From Blautia sp. (GTDB lineage Bacteria; Bacillota; Clostridia; Lachnospirales; Lachnospiraceae): DNA of 64,000 bases. The position numbers and the translations under genes were made by a program. The DNA lies in the NCBI GenBank assembly GCA_023663685.1, contig JAMPHB010000001.1, positions 213,436 to 277,435 on the forward strand, read 5' to 3'. Numbering within the stretch: the stretch's first letter is position 1; every line of letters begins with the position of its first letter. Shown in pieces: positions 45,064 to 53,277 of this stretch. The notes under the pieces are model-generated. The model did not search any database. It was not told the origin of the DNA and was given only the letters and a program-made list of their open reading frames with translations.

Positions 45064-46395
45064 ATGGCGGAAAGTCAAAATATAGAATATAAAGAGTCGT
45101 GGAGAGATGAATATCTAAAATGGGTATGCGGTTTTGCTAATGCACAGGGGGGATGCATCTATATTGGAGTAGATGATAATGGGAAGATTGCTGGTGTGGC
45201 TGATTGTAAGAAACTTCTTGAGGACATTCCCAACAAAATTAAAGATACAATGGGCATTATAGCTGACGTAAATTGCTTAGAGCAGAACGGAAAACAATAT
45301 ATTCAGATTATTGTAAATTCAAGTTCGTATCCGGTCAGCTATCGTGGAGAGTATCACTATAGGAGCGGAAGTACAAAGCAACAGCTTCGTGGTTCGGCAC
45401 TGACAGAATTTCTTGTCAGAAAGACAGGATATCGTTGGGATGCGGTTCCAGTAGACAATGTTTCTGTTGCAGATTTAGATACAGAGAGTTTTGAAATTTT
45501 TCGCCGGGAGGCTGTTCGTACAGAACGAATGACGCGTAAAGATTTGGAGTGTACAAATGAGGAATTGCTTAATAAATTGGGGCTGATCGTTGATGGAAAA
45601 CTGAAACGGGCAGCAGTTTTGCTTTTTTATCGTAATCCGCAACGCTTTTTTACTGGCTGTTATGTGAAAATTGGGAAGTTTGGCATAGGTTCTGATCTTC
45701 AATATCAGGATGTAGTTGAGGGATCGCTTATCCTAATTGCAGACAGAGTGGTGGAACTGGTTTATTTAAAATATTTAAGAGCGTCTATATCTTATGATAA
45801 AGAGGTGCGTGTGGAGAGATATCCATATGCAAGGGAAGCCGTGAGAGAGGCGGTATACAATGCATTGATTCATTGCAAATGGGAAGATGGTATCCCGATT
45901 CAGATTCGGATAGAAGATGAGACTATGTATATCAGTAATGCATGTGTATTTCCAAACGACTGGACAACAGAAAATCTTATGAAAACCCATAATTCCAGAC
46001 CATATAACCCGGATTTGGCAAATACTTTTTTCAGAGCCGGGTATATAGAATCCTGGGGGCGCGGAATACAGAAGATTTGTGAGGCGTGCGATTTGATTGG
46101 TGCGCAGGCTCCGGAATATAGCATTCTTGGAGATGATATTACGGTTAAGTTTACTGCCGTTGAAAACAACAAAGCATTTAATAGGACAAATGATGTCCGA
46201 AAAGAAAAAGACATGAATACAAAGGTTTTAGAGCATATAAAAGATCAAACGGACATTTCATTGTCCGAAATAGCTGACCGTTTAGAAGTGTCATATAAAA
46301 CCGTGCAGAGGGCGGTGGCATACTTAAAAAAGATTGGTGCAATCGAAAGAATTGGAGGAAGAAAAAACGGGCATTGGAAGATAAAAGAAAAGTAA
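45064..46395 (+). CDS. AlbA_2 (Schlafen-type) domain protein with HATPase_c_4 and C-terminal winged HTH
   Basis: A 443-residue protein. ATG 45064 follows GGATGAGA. The N-terminal AlbA_2 domain reads QNIEYKESWRDEYLKWVCGFANAQGGCIYIGVDDNGKIAG. The middle part has the HATPase_c_4 pattern (YPYAREAVREAVYNALIHCKW and YNPDLANTFFRAGYIESWGRGIQKI). The C-terminus is a winged helix (ISLSEIADRLEVSYKTVQRAVAYLKKIG). Such proteins are annotated as RecG-like regulators and some act in defence; the role here is unknown. The gene is clearly more AT-rich than its flanks and is bracketed by terminators, which suggests an insertion. Confidence 0.85.
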   Translation: MAESQNIEYKESWRDEYLKWVCGFANAQGGCIYIGVDDNGKIAGVADCKKLLEDIPNKIKDTMGIIADVNCLEQNGKQYIQIIVNSSSYPVSYRGEYHYRSGSTKQQLRGSALTEFLVRKTGYRWDAVPVDNVSVADLDTESFEIFRREAVRTERMTRKDLECTNEELLNKLGLIVDGKLKRAAVLLFYRNPQRFFTGCYVKIGKFGIGSDLQYQDVVEGSLILIADRVVELVYLKYLRASISYDKEVRVERYPYAREAVREAVYNALIHCKWEDGIPIQIRIEDETMYISNACVFPNDWTTENLMKTHNSRPYNPDLANTFFRAGYIESWGRGIQKICEACDLIGAQAPEYSILGDDITVKFTAVENNKAFNRTNDVRKEKDMNTKVLEHIKDQTDISLSEIADRLEVSYKTVQRAVAYLKKIGAIERIGGRKNGHWKIKEK

Positions 46396-46400
46396 AAATA

Positions 46401-46430
46401 AATTGGCTTACAGATGGTAAGCCAATTGTT
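46401..46430. terminator. Hairpin between convergent genes
   Basis: AATTGGCTTAC pairs perfectly with GTAAGCCAATT around AGATG; flanked by A-rich and T-rich sequence, so it may work for both strands. Confidence 0.65.
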
Positions 46431-47173
46431 TAGCTCATATTTTTTAAATGTTCCTTTAACATATCCTGAATTACATTCTGGCAGTATGCGCCGAGATGCT
46501 TCTGGTCATCTTTTTCCAGCTCCTGCACATGTATGGGGCTGCCGTAGATGAGCGTGACATTTGCGCGGCGAATCCATGGGAAATGGTTTTCGAAGACGTC
46601 CGCGGTGCCGAGCAGCGCCATCGGAACGATGGGGCAGCCGGTTTTCTGCGCAATTTTAAAGGTGCCCTCCCGGAAGGGGAGCAGGCTTTCGGGATTTTCC
46701 CTGTCTTTATTTCTTGTGCCCTCCGGAAAGACACAGATGGAGATACCGGATTTGACCTTTTCGATGGCTGTCAGGATAACCTTGAGCCCCTGCTTTAAAT
46801 CATCGCGGTTCAAAAACAGACAGTGGAGGCGGCGCATGACGATGCCAAGGATGGGAACCTTGTTCACGCCGTCCTTGGATATATAGCCGGTCGGCCCCGG
46901 ACATCTGGCATAGGTGAGGATAATGTCGTAAAAGCTGCGGTGGTTTCCGATGTAGAGAACCGCCTGATTCTTCGGCACATTCTCCTCGCCGATTACTGTG
47001 AGCCGGACGCCGGAAAGAAAGCTTACGCAGCGAAAGCCCCACTGTACGATCCGCAGCTGGCAGATATCAGAAAGCTTCGGATTGACCTTGTGGACAAAGT
47101 AGTCCACAATCAGCACCGGGATACCCAGTACAAGAAAAAAGAATACATACAGTACGACGAGTACAGTTCTCAT
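46430..47173 (-). CDS. plsC: 1-acyl-sn-glycerol-3-phosphate acyltransferase
   Basis: A 247-residue membrane-associated enzyme that acylates lysophosphatidic acid to phosphatidic acid. Motif I is GNHRSFYDIIL (HX4D), motif III is CVFPEGTRNKD, and IVPMALLGTADVF follows. An N-terminal helix (VVLYVFFFLVLGIPVLIVDYF) anchors it. Transcribed alone from the promoter at 47258-47285. Confidence 0.93.
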   Translation of the reverse strand: MRTVLVVLYVFFFLVLGIPVLIVDYFVHKVNPKLSDICQLRIVQWGFRCVSFLSGVRLTVIGEENVPKNQAVLYIGNHRSFYDIILTYARCPGPTGYISKDGVNKVPILGIVMRRLHCLFLNRDDLKQGLKVILTAIEKVKSGISICVFPEGTRNKDRENPESLLPFREGTFKIAQKTGCPIVPMALLGTADVFENHFPWIRRANVTLIYGSPIHVQELEKDDQKHLGAYCQNVIQDMLKEHLKNMS

Positions 47174-47257
47174 GGAATTCTCCTTACAATTGTCAGGTTG
47201 ACGGGTAGTGCCTCTCAGAAGTGGGATTGCATCCGCGCTTCCCCGGAGACATTACAT

Positions 47258-47285
47258 ATTATACCAAAACTTAGAATAAAATCAA
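47258..47285 (-). promoter_or_regulatory. Promoter of plsC
   Basis: On the minus strand TTGATT (47280-47285) and TATAAT (47258-47263), spacer 16 bp. Confidence 0.65.
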
Positions 47286-47328
47286 TCACTCCCGCGTAGG
47301 ATAGCATAAGACATATTGGGAGTATGTT

Positions 47329-47787
47329 ATGGGACATATAAAGAAAAACAGGCGCTGGATTGCGGGAATTCTTTTTGTTTTACTCGCATTTGGCGTTAGC
47401 GGCTGCGTGACGCAGAGGAGCACGGAGAAAACGGCGGATCTTGCGTACACGGTGGTAAAACCGGCGGATATTCCGGCCACGCTCGCCGGCCAGATTGAAG
47501 AAAAGAAGGAGGAGGTATTTACACTTACATACAGCGATAACCAGTATCTGTACATCGCCAGAGGCTATGGGGAGCAGGAGACCGGCGGCTACAGCATTCA
47601 GGTGGAGGAGTGTTATCTTGCGGAGGATTCCATCTGCGTGAAAACCGTGCTCACCGGGCCGCAGGCAGGGGAGAGGGTAAACACGGCTCCCAGCTACCCC
47701 TATATCGTTTTAAAGACGGAGCTTCGCGAGGAAAAAGTCACGGTACTTTTGGCCTATTGCCAACAGTTTGCTACTTTGCTATACTAA
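47329..47787 (+). CDS. Lipoprotein with PrcB-like C-terminal domain
   Basis: A 152-residue predicted lipoprotein with signal peptide GILFVLLAFGVSGC. The C-terminal half (YLYIARGYGEQETGGYSIQVEE, then PSYPYIVLKTEL) matches the PrcB C-terminal domain found in protease-complex subunits and other surface proteins. Function unknown. GGGAG seven bases upstream supports the start. The veg promoter lies inside its last codons. Confidence 0.75.
   Translation: MGHIKKNRRWIAGILFVLLAFGVSGCVTQRSTEKTADLAYTVVKPADIPATLAGQIEEKKEEVFTLTYSDNQYLYIARGYGEQETGGYSIQVEECYLAEDSICVKTVLTGPQAGERVNTAPSYPYIVLKTELREEKVTVLLAYCQQFATLLY
47757..47785 (+). promoter_or_regulatory. Strong sigma-A promoter of veg
   Basis: TTGCCA at 47757-47762 and TATACT at 47780-47785 with a 17-bp spacer, inside the 3' end of the preceding gene. 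Confidence 0.7.
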
Positions 47788-47843
47788 AGTTACTAGATAT
47801 TGTATTTTTCTAGAATATACATCGCAAAATAGAGGAGGGTAAT

Positions 47844-48086
47844 ATGGAACAGGCGATCATTAGCAAGGTTCGTGCATCTGTCAACCAGCAGTGTGGAAGC
47901 CGGGTCAAGATTCAGCTCGACCGCGGGCGCAACAAGGTTGATATTCAGGAGGGCGTGATCCAGAAGGCATATCCGAGTGTATTTACAGTGCTTGTTGATG
48001 ACGAGCGCGAGGAAAATCCTCCTCAGTTACTCTCCTTTAGCTATACGGACATTATTACGAAGGATATTCGTATGAAGCTCTGCTAG
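47844..48086 (+). CDS. veg: Veg family protein
   Basis: An 80-residue protein with the family pattern VGSRVKIQLDRGRNKVDIQEG-like (here GSRVKIQLDRGRNKVDIQEG) and YPSVFTVLVDD followed by LSFSYTDIITKDI. Bacillus Veg is abundant and affects biofilm matrix and spore germination. The AGAGGAGGG ribosome site and good promoter point to strong expression. The hairpin at 48113-48167 ends its transcript. Confidence 0.92.
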   Translation: MEQAIISKVRASVNQQCGSRVKIQLDRGRNKVDIQEGVIQKAYPSVFTVLVDDEREENPPQLLSFSYTDIITKDIRMKLC

Positions 48087-48112
48087 GGAGTTTGGACGGA
48101 ATAAGGAATAAT

Positions 48113-48167
48113 AATCCCTGACTTTGCATAAGTATTTCTATACTGAGAGCAAAGTGAGGGATTTTTT
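48113..48167 (+). terminator. Veg terminator whose 3' arm is the ribosome site of the sipL-like gene
   Basis: AATCCCTGACTTTGC (48113-48127) pairs with 48149-48163 (one mismatch), an inner AGTAT/ATACT stem extends it, and a T6 run ends at the GTG start at 48169. GTGAGGG, the ribosome site, is in the 3' arm. Confidence 0.72.
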
Positions 48168-48168
48168 C

Positions 48169-49728
48169 GTGGAATTAGAAAAGCAGCTACTAAGACAGAA
48201 TACGGTAAAAAGCAGGGCGTTCACACAGATTGCCCTGGACGACGACTGTATTGTCAGGGACAATAAGCCGGACGTGATCAAAATCATACACACCAGAGGG
48301 AGCGTGAGCTTTGAGGAGACGAAGGTGACGAACCAGACCGTGTGGGTGACGGGCAAGCTGAAATTCGCGGTGCTCTACCGCAGCGACAGTCAGGCGGGCA
48401 AGCTGGAGAGCCTGGAATCGGTCGTGGATTTCGGGGAGAAGCTGATCATGGAGGACGTGGATGAGCTGGATCATGTGCGGCTCACCGGCCAGCTTGCGGA
48501 TCTTGCCGTGACAGCAATCAACTCCCGGAAGCTTGCGGTGCGCGCACTGGTGGAGATCAGTGCATCGGCGGAGCGCCAGAGCGAGGAGGAACTGATCAGC
48601 GCGATTCTGGAGGAGCCGGACGTACAGCAGAGGCAGGAGGAGAAGGAGATGCTGCTGCTGGCAGCCTCGGGGCACGACATTATCCGCACGCACAATGAGC
48701 TGACGCTGCCGGGAGCAAACCCGAATATCAGCCGGGTCATCTACCGGAATGTAGATATCCGTGGCAGGGAGGCAGTGCCCGCGAAGGGGCGGATACAGCT
48801 CACCGGGGAGGCCTATGTGACGCTGCTCTATGGGGCGGAGGATGGCCAGCTTGTCTGGTACGAGGCGATGGTGCCCTTCTCCGGCGCGATGGAGTGCGAG
48901 GGGGAGGAGCAGTCCCTGTGCTGGGTACGCACGACGCCCGCGGAGATTGAGCTTGAGGCGGTGAATGACTATGACGGGGAGATGCGCGCCCTCTCTCTGG
49001 ATATGGTGTTTGACATGGATATCAAGGTCTGGAATGAGGCGAAGGTGCCGGTGCTGACAGACGCCTACGCGCTGAAACGGAGACTGATTCTAAAACGGCA
49101 GTGGATGAAGGCCTGCTCCCTTCGTATGAAAAATGTTGCGAAGCTTCGCCTTTCGGAGCAGATGACGCTGGAGGGCGGGGAGGAGAAGATTCTGCAGCTG
49201 TCCGGTTACGAGGGAGATCTGCAGGTGGACAGTGTGGAGGCGGTGGACAACGGCCTGCTGGTGGAGGGAATCCTGCTTTTACATATTCTGTATGCCACGG
49301 CGGACGACAGCTGCCCGGTGGGGCATGCCTTTTCGCAGGCGGCTTTCTCCCAGCTCATCGACATTCCGGGACTGGCCGCGGGGGATAAGGACATCACCTA
49401 TGAGCTGGAGCCGGGAATCGACCAGCTGCAGGTGAATCTGTTAGACAACGACCGCTACGAGGTCAAGGCGGCCATCAGTCTGTCGGCGCTTGTGCTGAAC
49501 GAGGAGCGCTTTGAAAAGATTGTGGATGTAGAGACGGCGGAGGAGGATGAACAGCAGCTGCAGAGCCAGCCCGGACTGACCGGCTACATCGCACGGGGAG
49601 AGGTGACGCTGTGGGATATTGCGAAGCGCTATCACACGACGGAGCGGGAGATCATCGAGACGAATGGCCTCAAAAGCCCAAGGCTCAAAGAGGGGGACAA
49701 AATACTCATTGTAAAAAGCGTCGGTTAA
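48169..49728 (+). CDS. SipL-like spore coat morphogenetic protein (DUF3794 repeats + LysM)
   Basis: A 519-residue protein. GTG 48169 is chosen because the family N-terminus (VELEKQLLRQNTVKSRAFTQIALDDD) starts there and GAGGG lies upstream. Two or three DUF3794 domains are visible (around SRAFTQIALDDDCIVRDNKPDVIKI, NISRVIYRNVDIRGREAVPAKGRI and the 49.1-49.5 kb segment). A LysM domain closes it (YIARGEVTLWDIAKRYHTTEREIIETNGL). In Clostridioides difficile SipL binds SpoIVA to tether coat to forespore. No separate promoter was recognised; the gene sits directly behind the veg terminator. Confidence 0.85.
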   Translation: MELEKQLLRQNTVKSRAFTQIALDDDCIVRDNKPDVIKIIHTRGSVSFEETKVTNQTVWVTGKLKFAVLYRSDSQAGKLESLESVVDFGEKLIMEDVDELDHVRLTGQLADLAVTAINSRKLAVRALVEISASAERQSEEELISAILEEPDVQQRQEEKEMLLLAASGHDIIRTHNELTLPGANPNISRVIYRNVDIRGREAVPAKGRIQLTGEAYVTLLYGAEDGQLVWYEAMVPFSGAMECEGEEQSLCWVRTTPAEIELEAVNDYDGEMRALSLDMVFDMDIKVWNEAKVPVLTDAYALKRRLILKRQWMKACSLRMKNVAKLRLSEQMTLEGGEEKILQLSGYEGDLQVDSVEAVDNGLLVEGILLLHILYATADDSCPVGHAFSQAAFSQLIDIPGLAAGDKDITYELEPGIDQLQVNLLDNDRYEVKAAISLSALVLNEERFEKIVDVETAEEDEQQLQSQPGLTGYIARGEVTLWDIAKRYHTTEREIIETNGLKSPRLKEGDKILIVKSVG

Positions 49729-49781
49729 TGCTATGATAAATGGGTAGTGTTATGAAAACGAAAGAATAAGAGGAGAAAAAC

Positions 49782-51209
49782 ATGGATAACAATAATAACC
49801 ATGGTGATTACAAGTCACCCGAGCCGTATAATCCCGATGCACAGTACGGATTTTCTCAGGATAATTCCCGGCAGGGCGGTACGGACTACACGAACGGCGG
49901 AAGCAGTGGAAGCTCATACCAGAACGGTACGGACTACACGAATGGCGGAAGCAGTGGAAGCTCATACCAGAACGGTACGGACTACACGAATGGAGGGAGC
50001 GCTTACCAGAACGGCAGTGGCAGTTATGGCAGCCCGTACCAGAACAGCAGCGGCAGCTATGGAAGCCCGTACCAGAACGGCACGGACTATACGAACGGCG
50101 GGAGCGCCTACCAGAATGGCAGCGGCAGCTACAACAACAGCGGCACCTATGGCAGCTCCTACAATTACGGCGGCGGGAACGCCTACAACCAGTACAATCC
50201 CCAGGGGCCTGCTCCGGTAGATAAGAACGGGCGCACGCTGCCGAATAATTTTGGCATGAAGCTGACATTTGCCATCCTCGAGATTGCGCTGAGCTTAATC
50301 ACCTGCCTGATGGGCTTTTGGTGTTTTATGCTTGCGCCGCTCGTGCTTTCGGTGATTGCCTGCATTATGGTATGTATGCAGAACAGCGCGTACAAGGCGG
50401 GGAACTGGAACAGCTTCGTCTCAAAGAAGAAGGCATCGACCGCGCTGCTGTGGGTTTCCTTTGCCATTGAGCTTTTGATGATCATCCTGCTGGTTGTCCT
50501 TGTGGTGCTGGTGATTCTCGGAGTCGGCGTATTCGGAGAGGCACTGGAAAATATGGGATACGACAACTTCTGGGATTATTTTGAGGCGTATGAGGAGAGT
50601 GGCGGCGAAGGACTCACCGACGAGGAGATGGACCGGCTCATAGAGAATCTCACGGGAGGAGAGTCTTCGGATACAGACGGCGGTTACAACTATAGCCTGC
50701 AGGACGGCGAGCACCTCTATATCGAGGGCTTCAATTCCTTTACGCTGAACGGAGCCGATGTGGAGCTTCCGATGAAGATGAAGGAATTTACCAAGGCGGG
50801 CTTTACACTCTATGAGGAGGATCTGGACACTGTCCTTGCGCCCCGTTCCTATGAGGGATTCTCCTACTATACTTCGGATGGATATTATCTGGGCACGCTG
50901 TTTGTGTACAATGTGTCCGATGAGGAGAAAAAGGTGTCCAAGGGCATTGTAGGAGGTCTGACAATCAACGACAGCGGTGAGGGCGTGGAGCTTTCGATGG
51001 TGAAGGGGATCACGTTTGGCAGCACGCCGGATGAGGCGGTTGCTGTGCTGGGGGATCCCACCGGGATGGATGGCGGAGACAGCTATCTGGATCTGGAGTG
51101 GTATATGTACAATGATTACGGCAGCAGTCTGGAGCTGCAGTATTCACAAAACAGGCTGTACGAGGTATGGATTATGAATGACGCCGAGCTGAAGGCGCAG
51201 ATTTATTAG
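49782..51209 (+). CDS. Membrane protein with Gly/Asn/Tyr-rich tandem-repeat N-terminus
   Basis: A 475-residue protein not recognised as a named family. Residues 1 to about 145 are low complexity with repeats of GTDYTNGGSSGSSYQN. Two or three membrane helices follow (FAILEIALSLITCLMGFWCFMLAPLVLSVIA; LLWVSFAIELLMIILLVVLVVLVILG), resembling DUF4190-like membrane modules. A soluble domain of about 220 residues ends the protein; its VKGITFGSTPDEAVAVLGDPTG segment resembles SmpA/BamE-like domains, but that is uncertain. AGAGGAG precedes the ATG. Likely a surface protein with a cytoplasmic repeat tail, or the reverse topology. Confidence 0.7.
   Translation: MDNNNNHGDYKSPEPYNPDAQYGFSQDNSRQGGTDYTNGGSSGSSYQNGTDYTNGGSSGSSYQNGTDYTNGGSAYQNGSGSYGSPYQNSSGSYGSPYQNGTDYTNGGSAYQNGSGSYNNSGTYGSSYNYGGGNAYNQYNPQGPAPVDKNGRTLPNNFGMKLTFAILEIALSLITCLMGFWCFMLAPLVLSVIACIMVCMQNSAYKAGNWNSFVSKKKASTALLWVSFAIELLMIILLVVLVVLVILGVGVFGEALENMGYDNFWDYFEAYEESGGEGLTDEEMDRLIENLTGGESSDTDGGYNYSLQDGEHLYIEGFNSFTLNGADVELPMKMKEFTKAGFTLYEEDLDTVLAPRSYEGFSYYTSDGYYLGTLFVYNVSDEEKKVSKGIVGGLTINDSGEGVELSMVKGITFGSTPDEAVAVLGDPTGMDGGDSYLDLEWYMYNDYGSSLELQYSQNRLYEVWIMNDAELKAQIY
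49878..50021 (+). repeat. Three 48-bp tandem repeats in the coding sequence
   Basis: Units start at 49878, 49926 and 49974 and encode GTDYTNGGSSGSSYQN. The first two differ by one synonymous base (AAC/AAT); the third diverges after its first half and leads into variant units up to about 50150. Confidence 0.8.
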
Positions 51210-51219
51210 ACGGTAAGGA

Positions 51220-51252
51220 CGAAAGATCCCGGGGAAGCCCGGGGTCTTTTCG
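51220..51252. terminator. Terminator after the repeat-protein gene
   Basis: GAAAGATCCCGGG pairs with CCCGGGGTCTTTTC (one wobble) around GAAG, ending in TTTT. Confidence 0.8.
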
Positions 51253-51308
51253 ATTTTGTGAAAAATCTGTAAATACTAAGAAAAACCAGTAGAAAATCGT
51301 TGGTTTTA

Positions 51309-51317
51309 TGCTAAAAT
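51309..51317 (+). promoter_or_regulatory. Extended -10 promoter of the NlpC/P60 gene
   Basis: TGC-TAAAAT at 51309-51317; the -35 region is weak. It lies 29 bp before the start. Confidence 0.4.
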
Positions 51318-51346
51318 AAAGGAGGATAATCAATAGGGAGGTAATT

Positions 51347-52552
51347 ATGCATATGCGTACATATAAAGTTCACAGGAGACTGTATTCTGCCCTGCTGACC
51401 GCCGCACTGGCAGTATCGCTCGCGGCGGGGGCAGGCAGCCGTCCGGCCTATGCCACGACAGCGGAGGAGATCCGGGATCAGGCGAGGGACGACCTGGAGG
51501 AGACGAACCAGAGGATCGAGCAGATCGAGGGGAATCAGGAGAGCGTGGCCAACGATTTGAAGCAGGCGGCGGCGGATATGAATGCGCTGGTCGCGAAGAT
51601 GGAGCAGCTGAACAGTGACATTGCAGACAAGCAGGCCGAGGTCGAGGAGGCGGCGGATCAGCTCGTGGCCGCCAAGAAGGTGGAGGCGGAGCAGTATGAG
51701 GCGATGAAGCTTCGCATCCAGTACATGTATGAGAACAGTGTGGACACGTCCATCTGGACGGCGATACTGGAATCGGACGGAATCAGCGAGATGTTAAACC
51801 GTCTGGAGTATGCCAACGACCTCTATCAGTCTGACCGCGATATGATGGCCTCCTATCAGGCGGCGGTGCAGGTCGTGGAGGACTGGAGCAGGCAGCTTGC
51901 ACTTGAGATGGAGGAGCTGATGGCTCTGCAGGATACCTATGAGGATCAGAGGGATGAGATGAAGATTCTGATCGCCGCCCTGCAGCAAAAGAAGGCGCAG
52001 TATGCCGAGGAGCTTGCGGGGGCGCAGGCGGCGGCGGACGAATATCAGGACACGATTGACGAGCAGGAGCGCATCATACGGGAGCAGGAGGCGGCGGCGG
52101 CCGCACAGAACCCGGACAGCTATGAGGGAGGCGGCTCCGGCGAGGGCGGCCTTGGGGATGCCGCGTATCTGGAGGATCCGAGCTATGACCCGGCATTCAC
52201 CTCGGGCGTGTCGGGGGACGAGCTGGTGAGCTATGCGATGCAGTTCGTGGGCAATCCTTACCGCTGGGGAGGCAACAGCCTGACGAACGGCTGTGACTGT
52301 TCCGGCTTTGTGCATCTGGTGTATGCGCATTTCGGGATCAGCACGCCGCGCTATTCCCAGTCGTTTAAGACGGTGGGAGAGCCGGTGGCATACGAGAATA
52401 TCAAGGCGGGGGACGTTGTGGTCTACCCCGGGCATGTCGCTATCTATATCGGCAACGGCTGTATCGTGGAGGCACAGTCTACCCATGCGGGAATCACCTG
52501 CAACCGCTCGGTAAACTGTCATACGATCACAGCAATCCGCAGGCTTCTGTAG
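51347..52552 (+). CDS. Secreted NlpC/P60 peptidoglycan endopeptidase with coiled coil (CwlO-like)
   Basis: A 401-residue exported protein. Signal peptide with LLTAALAVSLAAGAGSRPAYA. Residues about 45-255 form a long coiled coil (two heptad-rich stretches) as in CwlO and PcsB. A G/E/S-rich linker leads to the NlpC/P60 domain: catalytic Cys in NGCDCSGFVHLVY and His in YPGHVAIYIGNG. It cuts peptide cross-links in the wall, probably for growth or separation. In CwlO-type enzymes FtsEX activates through the coiled coil. The start may be ATG 51347 or 51353; GGGAGG precedes both. Confidence 0.9.
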   Translation: MHMRTYKVHRRLYSALLTAALAVSLAAGAGSRPAYATTAEEIRDQARDDLEETNQRIEQIEGNQESVANDLKQAAADMNALVAKMEQLNSDIADKQAEVEEAADQLVAAKKVEAEQYEAMKLRIQYMYENSVDTSIWTAILESDGISEMLNRLEYANDLYQSDRDMMASYQAAVQVVEDWSRQLALEMEELMALQDTYEDQRDEMKILIAALQQKKAQYAEELAGAQAAADEYQDTIDEQERIIREQEAAAAAQNPDSYEGGGSGEGGLGDAAYLEDPSYDPAFTSGVSGDELVSYAMQFVGNPYRWGGNSLTNGCDCSGFVHLVYAHFGISTPRYSQSFKTVGEPVAYENIKAGDVVVYPGHVAIYIGNGCIVEAQSTHAGITCNRSVNCHTITAIRRLL

Positions 52553-52565
52553 GGAGTGCCGTAAT

Positions 52566-53252
52566 ATGGGGCAGAGGCTTCGCAATTTTTACAGAGGAAA
52601 AAAATATATGATAACGCTGGTGCTTCTGGCTCTTGCGCTGCTGCTTTTTGTATATGGAGAGCGGGTGTCACAGAGCCGGAGGCCGCTGGATTATGCCGCC
52701 TCGCTGGAGGAGGCGGTGGTTCGTGTGAACGGGACAAGCCTGACGCTGCGGCAGCTGGCCTATTATGTGGCGCTGGAGGAGGCGCAGGTGCAGGAGCAGG
52801 CGATGATCTACGACCCGGAGGAGCCCTCGAAGTACTGGAATGTGCAGGTGGGCGGCGTCTTTGTGCGCAATGCCGCGAGGAATGCGGTCATACAGATGGC
52901 TGTCCATGATGTGATTTTTGCGGAGCTGGCAGAGGCGGAGGGCGTAGAGCTGAGTGAAGAGGAGGAGGAAGCTCTTTTGTCCGCGCAGGAGGCGTTCTGG
53001 GAGGATCTGGTGGAGGATGAAAAAGCTCCGCGGCTGGGGGTATCCTTTGAGGATATCGGCGAAAGCATGAGGCGCGCGGCACTGGCCCAGAAGTATCAGG
53101 CAGTCTATGAGCTGGTTCGGGGCAAGGAGGCGGGAGCCTATGATTTTGGTGAGGAGGCCTTTGAGGAGCTTTTAAAGAAGCAGGAGTATAAAGTAGACAA
53201 GGAACTATGGCGGCGCGTGGACTTTGGCCATGTGACGATCGTGCAGGAATAA
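52566..53252 (+). CDS. Membrane-anchored protein with SurA N-terminal-like helices
   Basis: A 228-residue protein with one N-terminal membrane helix (MITLVLLALALLLFVYG). The outside part is helical: VVRVNGTSLTLRQLAYYVALEE and the EGVELSEEEEEALLSAQEAFW segment resemble the chaperone domain of SurA/PrsA-type foldases, but no PPIase domain follows. Function not known; an extracytoplasmic chaperone is one possibility. It follows the NlpC/P60 gene by 13 bp. Confidence 0.65.
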   Translation: MGQRLRNFYRGKKYMITLVLLALALLLFVYGERVSQSRRPLDYAASLEEAVVRVNGTSLTLRQLAYYVALEEAQVQEQAMIYDPEEPSKYWNVQVGGVFVRNAARNAVIQMAVHDVIFAELAEAEGVELSEEEEEALLSAQEAFWEDLVEDEKAPRLGVSFEDIGESMRRAALAQKYQAVYELVRGKEAGAYDFGEEAFEELLKKQEYKVDKELWRRVDFGHVTIVQE

Positions 53253-53277
53253 GAGGGAATACAGAAAGGCAAGAAAT

